6,588 bases of DNA. Origin: Chloroflexota bacterium (GTDB lineage: Bacteria; Chloroflexota; Dehalococcoidia; SAR202; UBA11138). The notes under the pieces are model-generated. The model was not told the DNA's origin, did not search any database, and saw nothing but the letters and a program-made list of their open reading frames with translations. Positions 1 to 6,588 of the stretch are shown one piece after another. Location: the NCBI GenBank assembly GCA_022566975.1, contig JADFHV010000123.1, positions 1 through 6,588 on the forward strand. Direction: 5' to 3'. Each line of letters begins with the position of its first letter. Position 1 is the stretch's first letter. Position numbers and translations under genes: made by a program.

Positions 1-323
1 GATATATTGAAACGACCGATTCCCCATGATGCGGCCCCATGGAGACGCAGTGACCAGTCGACGACCAGGAGAATGGCCATGAGGCCCGTCGCGACGCGGA
101 GTATAGCGACTTTGGGGAGCTCTATATACGAGGAAAGCCAGCTAGAAGGCGCGAACGCCAGCGGTATGGATATGACCGCTAGAATCCAGAGAAACTCGAG
201 ACCACGGTCGACGCCCAGCCGTAAGGGGTCTTGGAAATGTCTCGACGTGCGTATCTTAGTAGGTACTCGGGAGCGCACCGCGAGATGCCTACCCATTCTA
301 TTCAATCGACGTGGCTTGACCAT
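1..323 (-). CDS. N-terminal part of a membrane protein, possibly O-antigen ligase-like (runs off left edge)
   Basis: The reverse strand is open from a TAG at 381-383 to the window edge. From the ATG at 321-323 it gives 107 residues. Residues 1-35 are basic. Two hydrophobic segments follow: about 42-63 (LEFLWILAVISIPLAFAP) and about 71-89 (VAILRVATGLMAILLVVDW), joined by a short loop with IELPKVAILR. The layout of two helices with an E-L-P-K-V-x-x-L-R link resembles, from memory, the start of O-antigen ligase/Wzy-like polytopic proteins in Chloroflexota; the family call is inference. The start is uncertain. The ATG at 323 has no good ribosome site, the ATG at 296 has none, and the GTG at 278 is preceded by GGTAGG nine bases upstream. 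The gene follows the exported-protein gene on the same strand about 280 bases downstream, so it may share transcription. The C-terminal bulk lies outside the window. Confidence 0.6.
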   Translation of the reverse strand, partial: MVKPRRLNRMGRHLAVRSRVPTKIRTSRHFQDPLRLGVDRGLEFLWILAVISIPLAFAPSSWLSSYIELPKVAILRVATGLMAILLVVDWSLRLHGAASWGIGRFNI

Positions 324-385
324 CCAGGCGGGGGTACCCCAATCATCGGCTAAACGAAGATTTGAAGTCCGCCGGGAGCTCTAGT

Positions 386-416
386 GGATACGCGCAGAGC
401 ACTCCTCGCTGTATCC
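386..416. repeat. Inverted repeat / stem-loop between the two leftward genes
   Basis: GGATACGCG (386-394) pairs with CGC-T-GTATCC (407-416), giving nine base pairs with one bulged T and a 12-base loop. It lies about 60-90 bases ahead of the membrane-protein start and about 185 bases after the stop of the exported-protein gene. No T-run follows on either strand, so it is not a standard intrinsic terminator. It could be a leader structure, a processing site or a weak terminator. Confidence 0.4.
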
Positions 417-599
417 CCTAAAGCCTTACAACAGGGACGCGTGTCAGACCGTCCTGATCCGACTCTCTGGCACTCGCCGCGACAAGCCTTATGAATGCCC
501 CCAGAGACAGTCTGCTCGATTCGCGCAACCACTGGCCACTCTCGTAGTCTCTCGTATCTCGCCAGTTGGAGCCGCCAACGGTCACGGGAGCATCGTCTG

Positions 600-1322
600 T
601 CAGAAGTCCTGGCCGTCGATCCGAGCTGATAACGCCTCCATTGGGGCCATGAGGCCCTCCGCGTGCGCATCCGCAAGGATTGTCGAGGCCAAGCGGTCCG
701 CACCCGCATAGACGCTTGCAGCGGTTGCCAGCAGTGAGGGTATCGCCGATTGGTTGCCGCCACCGTAGACTAACGCATCCGTGGAGATAGCCCACGCCTG
801 ACGCTCAATGTCCAAGGCGGCGGCGTATAACAGTCCTATCTGCTTCATTCGGTCGTCGTTTCCTGGGACGTTCATCGCCTGCCGCTGGAGCGCAAGGTGC
901 TCTGCGAGCAGGATGTCGACAGCCGCTAGCACTTCTTTCGCCTCTATTGCCGTTCTCTGAATATCATATTGTTCCTCAGACAGCCCGTCGGAGTCGGCCA
1001 ACAGGTCTATTAAGTCCGACATCGGCACCAGTGGGAATACAGGGGCGTGCGGACCAATCTCATCGCTGAACTGGCGGAGCCGCCTCTGAAGATCGAGTCT
1101 CTGCTCTCGAATGTTCCGAATGTGGTCTATGAAACGGGAGACCTCGAACTGTTCCAGGTATGACGATTCCGCTCCACTGGGTATCGTGAGGGAGGAGGTG
1201 TCGACCACCGCGCTAGTCTGAGTTGCGCCACATGTCACCAACAGCAGAGAGACTACCAAGCATGCGGGAGCCAACGTTAGCCCCTGAAGCACTGAAAAAT
1301 GCAGACGGCGCTTTTGTGCCAT
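600..1322 (-). CDS. Exported protein of unknown function, possible lipoprotein
   Basis: This is a 240-residue protein that I do not recognise. The ATG at 1322 is chosen because GGAGGG (1327-1332) sits four bases ahead of it; an in-frame TTG at 1340 would add six residues but would place that ribosome site inside the gene. The N-terminus is a signal peptide: basic residues 4-6 (KRR), a hydrophobic core at about 11-29, then L-V-T-C with Cys31 as a possible lipidation site. Thr at -1 is unusual for a lipobox, so lipid attachment is uncertain and simple secretion or an anchor is possible. Residues 55-90 are charged and helix-prone (HIRNIREQRLDLQRRLRQF) and could form a short coiled coil. Residues 115-185 and 195-236 are alanine-rich helices. 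No catalytic motif is visible. It is transcribed away from sat-cysC and towards the membrane-protein gene, so a cell-envelope role is a guess from position only. Confidence 0.7.
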   Translation of the reverse strand: MAQKRRLHFSVLQGLTLAPACLVVSLLLVTCGATQTSAVVDTSSLTIPSGAESSYLEQFEVSRFIDHIRNIREQRLDLQRRLRQFSDEIGPHAPVFPLVPMSDLIDLLADSDGLSEEQYDIQRTAIEAKEVLAAVDILLAEHLALQRQAMNVPGNDDRMKQIGLLYAAALDIERQAWAISTDALVYGGGNQSAIPSLLATAASVYAGADRLASTILADAHAEGLMAPMEALSARIDGQDF

Positions 1323-1326
1323 GTCT

Positions 1327-1332
1327 CCCTCC
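1327..1332 (-). promoter_or_regulatory. Ribosome binding site deciding the exported-protein start
   Basis: Reverse-strand GGAGGG lies four bases before the ATG at 1322. It favours that ATG over the in-frame TTG at 1340, which lies upstream of the site. Confidence 0.6.
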
Positions 1333-1402
1333 GCTTCCAATGTTAAGGGGAGACATTACTGTCTGGTCAGGGGGTCGACTCGGGTCTGGTATTAGAGGCT
1401 CC

Positions 1403-1436
1403 ATCGGGTTGAGGAGGGTGCTGGCACTCATCCGAT
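1403..1436. repeat. Nested inverted repeat
   Basis: The outer arms ATCGGGTTGAG (1403-1413) and CTCATCCGAT (1427-1436) pair along nine positions with a small mismatch. Between them is the perfect inner repeat GTGC-TG-GCAC (1418-1427), which shares one base with the outer right arm. It lies about 70 bases upstream of the rightward -10 and about 80 bases ahead of the leftward start, so it could be an operator or a leader hairpin of the leftward transcript. Confidence 0.35.
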
Positions 1437-1500
1437 TGCGAAGGGCGCTGAGGCATCCATCTTCGCACCACTCGTCACTCCAGTGGTCTCAAACGCCAAA

Positions 1501-1509
1501 TGCTATAAT
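1501..1509 (+). promoter_or_regulatory. Extended -10 promoter for sat-cysC
   Basis: TGCTATAAT is a perfect TGn plus TATAAT extended -10. No good TTGACA-like hexamer lies 16-18 bases upstream, which fits the extended -10 class. Transcription would begin near 1516, leaving a leader of about 125 bases. The AT-rich hexamer stands out in a GC-rich setting. Confidence 0.5.
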
Positions 1510-1555
1510 TCCACTTGGAGACCTCTATGGGAGGCCCCCACTCGTTCGAATTGGC

Positions 1556-1569
1556 GGTCAGCCCTGACC
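1556..1569 (+). promoter_or_regulatory. Palindromic leader hairpin or operator
   Basis: GGTCAG-CC-CTGACC is a perfect 14-base inverted repeat about 40 bases downstream of the predicted transcription start and about 70 bases ahead of the sat-cysC start. As RNA it would form a five-pair stem with a GCCC loop; as DNA it could bind a dimeric repressor. It is too short and lacks the T-run needed for an attenuator. Confidence 0.35.
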
Positions 1570-1595
1570 AGGACAGCTTGGCACTCACTCCCTGA

Positions 1596-3404
<1,809 letters not shown>

Positions 3405-3520
3405 CTCCTTGGACTCCCCTCTTCCCAGACGACGATAATCCGGCCCTCCACTTCGACCCTGGAGCCCCTCACGCGACCGCAAGAAAACGGTCCCGCCGTG
3501 GCTCGGGATTTGACCCCACA

Positions 3521-4642
3521 ATGGGGAGACGCCGCATTCCCGCAGGTAGGATTTTGGGAAAATCGGTTGTAGACGGCCTCGTCCGCAAACACCTGGCTCG
3601 GACCGGGACCTTCGCGTCCGTGGACCCGCCCGAAGTGCTTGCGGAGAGGGCTGGTATTCCACATGACAAGATTATCCGGCTGAACGCCAACGAGAACCCG
3701 TACGGGACCTCTCCCGCGGTTGCCAGGGCGCTGGCTGATTCGCAGTTGCACGTATACCCCGACCCCCTTCAACGGAAAGTCCGCAGGGCGCTGGCGGGCT
3801 ATACGGACACTGACGAGGCTAACATCGTCTGCGGGGCCGGCAGCGGAGAGCTCATCGACCTGCTCTTCCGGGTCTTCGTAGACCCCGGCGACGCCATAGT
3901 CGTGTGCGACCCTACCTTCGGCATGTACAGCTTCTGCGCCGGCGTGGCGGGGGCCCGGGTCAAGTCCGTCCCCCGCGACGGACAGTTTGCGATAGACGTT
4001 CGCGCCGTTGAGGAGGCGATAGACGCCAGGACCAAGCTCATATTCATCAACTCGCCCAATAACCCCACCGGCAACCTGGCGTCGGATGCGCAGGTACGTT
4101 CCCTGCTGCAGACCCGGCGGATGGTCGTCGTTGACGAGGCTTATTACGAGTTTTGCGGCAAGACGTTCGCCGGCCTCATCGACGGGTATGAGAACCTGGT
4201 GGTCTTGCGGACTATGAGCAAGTGGGCTGGGTTGGCGGGCCTTCGAGTCGGCTATGCGCTGACCAATGCGCAGGTCGTGGACCAGCTGATCAAAGTTAAG
4301 ATTCCGTACAATCTAAGCACCGCGGCCGAGACCGCGGTCCTGGCCTCGCTGGAGCACGCCGACCCTCTACTCGAAAATGTGCAGCGCATAGTCGACGAAC
4401 GGGAGCGGATGTTCTCGCTCCTAAGGGACATCCCAGGCCTGAAGCCGTGGCCGTCCAGCGGGAACTACATTCTCTGTCAGCTGGCATCGGGGCGCGCCCA
4501 GGAGGTCTTCGAGGGCCTTGCCCGGAGGGGGATATTCGTTCGCTTGCCCGGCTCCGAGAGACTGAAGGACTGCTTCAGGGTCTCTGCCGGGACACCGGAC
4601 CAGACCGACGCCTTCCTCGTGGCACTGAGGGATCGGGTCTAG
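3521..4642 (+). CDS. hisC: Histidinol-phosphate aminotransferase-like PLP enzyme (HisC family)
   Basis: This is a 373-residue fold-type I class I/II aminotransferase. HisC moves the amino group between glutamate and imidazole-acetol phosphate in histidine synthesis, in the cytoplasm. Visible motifs: NANENPYGTSP (55-65), the family signature near the substrate; SPNNPTG (178-184); DEAYYEF (205-211) with Asp205 and Tyr208 for the PLP ring; SKWAGLAGLRVGY (233-245) with Lys234 as the Schiff-base lysine and Arg242 for the PLP phosphate; and CFRVSAGTPD (351-360) with the carboxylate-binding Arg353. The ATG at 3521 lacks a clear ribosome site. The TTG at 3554 is preceded by AGGTAGG and would drop 11 residues lying outside the conserved core. 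The gene starts 116 bases after sat-cysC with no convincing terminator between them. No other his genes are visible, so a different oxo-acid specificity within the HisC family is possible. Confidence 0.85.
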   Translation: MGRRRIPAGRILGKSVVDGLVRKHLARTGTFASVDPPEVLAERAGIPHDKIIRLNANENPYGTSPAVARALADSQLHVYPDPLQRKVRRALAGYTDTDEANIVCGAGSGELIDLLFRVFVDPGDAIVVCDPTFGMYSFCAGVAGARVKSVPRDGQFAIDVRAVEEAIDARTKLIFINSPNNPTGNLASDAQVRSLLQTRRMVVVDEAYYEFCGKTFAGLIDGYENLVVLRTMSKWAGLAGLRVGYALTNAQVVDQLIKVKIPYNLSTAAETAVLASLEHADPLLENVQRIVDERERMFSLLRDIPGLKPWPSSGNYILCQLASGRAQEVFEGLARRGIFVRLPGSERLKDCFRVSAGTPDQTDAFLVALRDRV

Positions 4643-4644
4643 GT

Positions 4645-4666
4645 GGCCGGGGCGCAGCCGGCGGCC
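4645..4666 (+). terminator. Weak candidate terminator hairpin after hisC
   Basis: Just after the hisC stop, GCCGG (4646-4650) can pair with CCGGC (4658-4662) around a seven-base loop, with alternative pairing of the GGCC ends at 4645-4648 and 4663-4666. The T-run is poor (TCGGTTGCCT), so termination is doubtful. The position between hisC and a new promoter is the main argument. Confidence 0.25.
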
Positions 4667-4670
4667 TCGG

Positions 4671-4699
4671 TTGCCTGTCCATACCCCATCCTCTATGAT
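4671..4699 (+). promoter_or_regulatory. Sigma-70-type promoter for glcDE
   Basis: TTGCCT (4671-4676) and TATGAT (4694-4699) are separated by exactly 17 bases and match the TTGACA/TATAAT consensus at four and five of six positions. Transcription would begin near 4706, leaving a leader of about 19 bases that is just long enough for the ribosome site. This supports separate control of glcDE from hisC. Confidence 0.5.
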
Positions 4700-4707
4700 G
4701 TGATCAC
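4700..4707. promoter_or_regulatory. Possible operator palindrome at the glcD transcription start
   Basis: GTGATCAC is a perfect eight-base palindrome that overlaps the predicted +1 directly after the -10. The position suits a repressor site, but eight bases are weak evidence and no regulator gene is visible. Confidence 0.25.
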
Positions 4708-4713
4708 GGTAGT

Positions 4714-4720
4714 AGAGGAG
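4714..4720 (+). promoter_or_regulatory. Ribosome binding site for the GTG start of glcD
   Basis: AGAGGAG lies four bases before the GTG at 4725. It supports GTG as the start. Confidence 0.55.
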
Positions 4721-4724
4721 CCCG

Positions 4725-6170
4725 GTGGCATCCGTTAGGACACTGATAGACGACCTCAAGGCCATCGTCGGCGACATGTACGTCGTACATGCCCACGCGG
4801 ACCTCATCGTCTTCGAGTATGACGGCTCCGTGGACAAGGCCCTGCCGTTGGCCGTGGTCCTTCCGGCGTCCGCCGAAGAGGTCTCTGAGGTCGTCAAGAT
4901 CGCTGGCCGACACCAACTCCCCATCGTCGCCAGAGGCGCCGGCACGGGACTGAGCGGCGGGGCGGTCGCCGAGCACGGCGGCATAGTCATGCCCCTCACC
5001 AGGATGACCCGCATCCTGGAGGTGGACGTCGAGAACCGTGTCGCCGTGGTCGAGCCGGGGCTCGTCAACATCGAGCTGACCAACGCCGTGTCCAAGCACG
5101 GCCTCTACTTCGCCCCCGACCCGTCCAGCCAGAAGGCGTGCACCATCGGCGGCAACGTCGCCGAGAACTCCGGCGGACCCCACTGCCTGGCCTACGGTGT
5201 CACGACGAACCATGTCCTGGGCATCGAGGTGGTGCTGGCCGACGGCTCGGTCCAGTGGATCGGGGGCAAGACGCGCGACGTGCCAGGCTACGACCTGCGC
5301 GGCATCTTCGTCGGCTCCGAGGGCACGCTTGGAATCATCACCAAGGTGGCGGTCCGGCTGCTGACCCAGCCGGAGACGGTCACAACGCTCCTGGCGGTAT
5401 TCAAGGAGCTTGAGGATGCCAGCGCCGCCGTATCGGGCATAATCGCCGCCGGCATCGTTCCGGCCGCCCTCGAGATGATGGACGACATCTGCATCCAGGC
5501 CGTTGAGCCCGCCGTACATGCCGGTTACCCGGCGGGCGCCGGCGCCGTCCTGCTGGTGGAGGCCGACGGCCTGACGGAGTCTGTGGAGGAGGAGGTGGCC
5601 GAGATCGAGCGGGTCTGCCGTCTGTACGACCCCCTGGAGATCCGGACCGCCACGGACGCGGCGGAGCGCGAGCGGCTCTGGGCTGGGCGCAAGGGCGTGC
5701 TGGGCGCGCTGGGCCGGCTCGCCCCCAACTACTATCTGGCCGACGGCACCGTTCCCAGGACGAAGCTCGTGGAGGTGCTGTCCAGGATAAAGGAGATATC
5801 ACGGGAGAGCGGCTTCCCCATCGCCAATCTGCTCCATGCCGGCGACGGCAACCTGCACCCGACGGTCCTCTTCGACGAGCGCAAGCCGGGTGAGACCAAG
5901 CGGGTGATGGAGATCGGCGGCGAGATCCTAAAGCTGTGCGTCGAGGCTGGTGGAGTCCTGTCGGGCGAGCACGGCATTGGGCTCGAGAAGCAGGAGCATA
6001 TGCCGCTCATGTTCACGGAAGATGACATGGAGGCCATGGCCAAGCTCAAGCCGGCATTTGCCACCGACTTGATGTTCAATCCGGGGAAGGTCTTCCCCAC
6101 CGGCGCTTCCTGCTCGGACGTCCGGCAGGCGGCGGCCATCGCGAGGGCCGGTGCCGGGGCCTACATTTAG
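4725..6170 (+). CDS. glcD: FAD-binding glycolate oxidase subunit GlcD (FAD-linked 2-hydroxyacid dehydrogenase)
   Basis: This 481-residue protein is close to the usual GlcD length of about 500. It is the flavin subunit that oxidises glycolate to glyoxylate, or D-lactate in related enzymes, passing electrons through GlcE/GlcF towards the quinone pool. Domains in order are an N-terminal FAD-binding_4 (PCMH-type) domain, about 40-215, and a C-terminal FAD-oxidase C domain, about 215-460. Motifs: ARGAGTGLSGGA (69-80) in the FAD loop; PDPSSQKACTIGGNVAENSG (131-150) lining the flavin; GSEGTLGIIT (197-206); DGTVPRTKL (340-348); HAGDGNLHP (371-379), the metal/substrate histidines; GEHGIGLEK (414-422); and FNPGKVFP (451-458). 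The start is a GTG with a good ribosome site and its own promoter. glcE begins five bases after the stop, which marks an operon. Substrate preference between glycolate and D-lactate cannot be read directly; the glcE neighbour favours glycolate. Confidence 0.92.
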   Translation: MASVRTLIDDLKAIVGDMYVVHAHADLIVFEYDGSVDKALPLAVVLPASAEEVSEVVKIAGRHQLPIVARGAGTGLSGGAVAEHGGIVMPLTRMTRILEVDVENRVAVVEPGLVNIELTNAVSKHGLYFAPDPSSQKACTIGGNVAENSGGPHCLAYGVTTNHVLGIEVVLADGSVQWIGGKTRDVPGYDLRGIFVGSEGTLGIITKVAVRLLTQPETVTTLLAVFKELEDASAAVSGIIAAGIVPAALEMMDDICIQAVEPAVHAGYPAGAGAVLLVEADGLTESVEEEVAEIERVCRLYDPLEIRTATDAAERERLWAGRKGVLGALGRLAPNYYLADGTVPRTKLVEVLSRIKEISRESGFPIANLLHAGDGNLHPTVLFDERKPGETKRVMEIGGEILKLCVEAGGVLSGEHGIGLEKQEHMPLMFTEDDMEAMAKLKPAFATDLMFNPGKVFPTGASCSDVRQAAAIARAGAGAYI

Positions 6171-6175
6171 GCATC

Positions 6176-6588
6176 ATGCCTGACGAGATGCGCCGGGCGT
6201 TCGAAGGCGCCGTCGGCGCGGACAACGTCCGCGATGGCGGCGCCTCATATGGAGTGGACGGTCTCCTTCCGAGTTTAGTCGTTACTCCTCCCGACATCGA
6301 TCGTCTCAGCCGCACTATGGCCGCCGCCCACGAGCACAAGACCGCCGTGGCACCCCGGGGCGGTGGCACGCGGATGGACCTCGGCAACCCACCCGAGCGC
6401 CTGGACGTGGTCGTCGACCTGTCGGGGCTGGACGCGGTCGTCCAGCATAACCCGGCCGACCTGACGGTCACCGTGCAGTCGGGGATGACTCTGGGCAGTC
6501 TGCAGCGTATCCTGGGAGACCAGGGTCAGTTCCTGGCCATCGACCCGCCCCTGCCCGACCAGGCCACGGTAGGAGGGACACTGGCGTC
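6176..6588 (+). CDS. glcE: Glycolate oxidase subunit GlcE, N-terminal part (runs off right edge)
   Basis: The ATG at 6176 lies five bases after the glcD stop and opens a frame of 137 complete codons to the window edge with no stop. GlcE is the second FAD-binding subunit of the glycolate oxidase complex, acting with GlcD and the iron-sulfur subunit GlcF. Visible motifs: VTPPDIDRLSRTM (36-48), the start of the FAD-binding_4 domain; RGGGTRMDLGNPP (61-73), the GlcE form of the flavin loop, with GNPP typical of GlcE rather than GlcD; HNPADLTVTVQSGMTLGSLQ (91-110); and AIDPPLPDQATVGGTLA (121-137), also GlcE-like. No strong ribosome site is seen, so translation may be coupled to glcD; an in-frame ATG at 6188 is a weaker alternative. 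A strong nested hairpin covers codons 11-23. The rest of the gene, and presumably glcF, lie beyond the window. Confidence 0.9.
   Translation, partial: MPDEMRRAFEGAVGADNVRDGGASYGVDGLLPSLVVTPPDIDRLSRTMAAAHEHKTAVAPRGGGTRMDLGNPPERLDVVVDLSGLDAVVQHNPADLTVTVQSGMTLGSLQRILGDQGQFLAIDPPLPDQATVGGTLA
6206..6244 (+). repeat. Nested two-stem hairpin within the start of glcE
   Basis: The outer arms GGCGCCG (6206-6212) and CGGCGCC (6238-6244) pair over seven bases. The inner arms CGCGGAC (6217-6223) and GTCCGCG (6227-6233) pair over seven more around an AAC loop. They are separated by a symmetric four-by-four internal loop. It sits 30 bases after the glcE ATG, where mRNA structure can affect translation. GC-rich coding sequence makes chance hairpins common. 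Confidence 0.4.

Larger units (their letters stand above)
1359..1576. repeat. Pair of inverted 12/13-base motifs flanking the divergent promoter region
   Basis: CTGTCTGGTCAG (1359-1370) reads CTGACCAGACAG on the reverse strand. CTGACCAGGACAG (1564-1576) is the same sequence on the forward strand with one extra G. One copy lies 37 bases ahead of the leftward ATG. The other lies in the sat-cysC leader, overlapping its hairpin. Matching sites near both divergent genes suggest a shared regulator, but two copies are thin evidence. Confidence 0.35.

Noticed and set aside
7..384. Forward open frame of 125 codons at the left edge
   Set aside because: It starts at a TTG without a ribosome site, its translation is rich in Arg/Ser/Thr with no domain character, and it is antisense to the more convincing membrane-protein frame.
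565..579. GTTGG-AGCCG-CCAAC hairpin near the 3' end of the exported-protein region
   Set aside because: It has only five pairs and no T-run, and it lies in plain intergenic sequence; not enough for a terminator.
350..795. Two reverse-strand open frames overlapping the 3' end of the exported-protein gene
   Set aside because: Both are Arg/Gly/Trp-rich with no motif, run out of frame across the better-supported gene, and lack clear ribosome sites.
3405..3520. Possible terminator or small gene between sat-cysC and hisC
   Set aside because: Only a five-pair repeat (CTCCA 3446-3450 / TGGAG 3460-3464) is seen, with no T-run and no credible short ORF.
4704..5519. Long reverse-strand frame of 271 codons antisense to glcD
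   Set aside because: The opposing glcD frame has many family motifs. The antisense frame is Asp/His/Arg/Gly-rich, as expected for the shadow of a GC-rich gene.

Overview
The window looks like a chromosomal fragment of an uncultured Chloroflexota-type bacterium (Dehalococcoidia/SAR202-like). This is an inference from family resemblance, not a search. The supports are a sulfate adenylyltransferase fused upstream of an APS kinase, an aminotransferase with the HisC lysine motif in the form SKWAGLAGLRVGY (a form I associate with Dehalococcoides-type HisC), and a membrane-protein start resembling the O-antigen ligase-like proteins of that phylum. The right three quarters are clearly GC-rich. The first 1.6 kb are visibly less so.

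Layout. Bases 1-1322 are read leftward: a 240-residue exported or lipoprotein-like protein of unknown family (600-1322), then, after about 280 bases, the N-terminal part of a membrane protein that runs off the left edge (1-323). A 318-base divergent intergenic region (1323-1640) separates these from a rightward block. It holds an extended -10 promoter (TGCTATAAT), a leader hairpin, and a 12/13-base motif present in inverted orientation near both divergent genes.

The rightward block is the sat-cysC fusion (1641-3404), a HisC-family aminotransferase (3521-4642), a GlcD-type FAD-linked oxidase subunit (4725-6170), and, five bases later, the start of GlcE (6176 to the right edge). The GlcE reading frame is cut by the window edge.

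How they work together. Sat-CysC would convert sulfate to APS and then PAPS in the cytoplasm. GlcD and GlcE are two of the three subunits of a glycolate oxidase-type complex, whose iron-sulfur subunit GlcF would be expected beyond the right edge. The aminotransferase lies between them and is not in a his operon. A good -35/-10 promoter just before glcD suggests glcDE is its own transcription unit. I see no mobile element, CRISPR array, rRNA or tRNA, and no convincing new multi-gene system. The less explained parts are the unrecognised exported protein, the divergent regulatory region, and a strong nested hairpin at the start of glcE.
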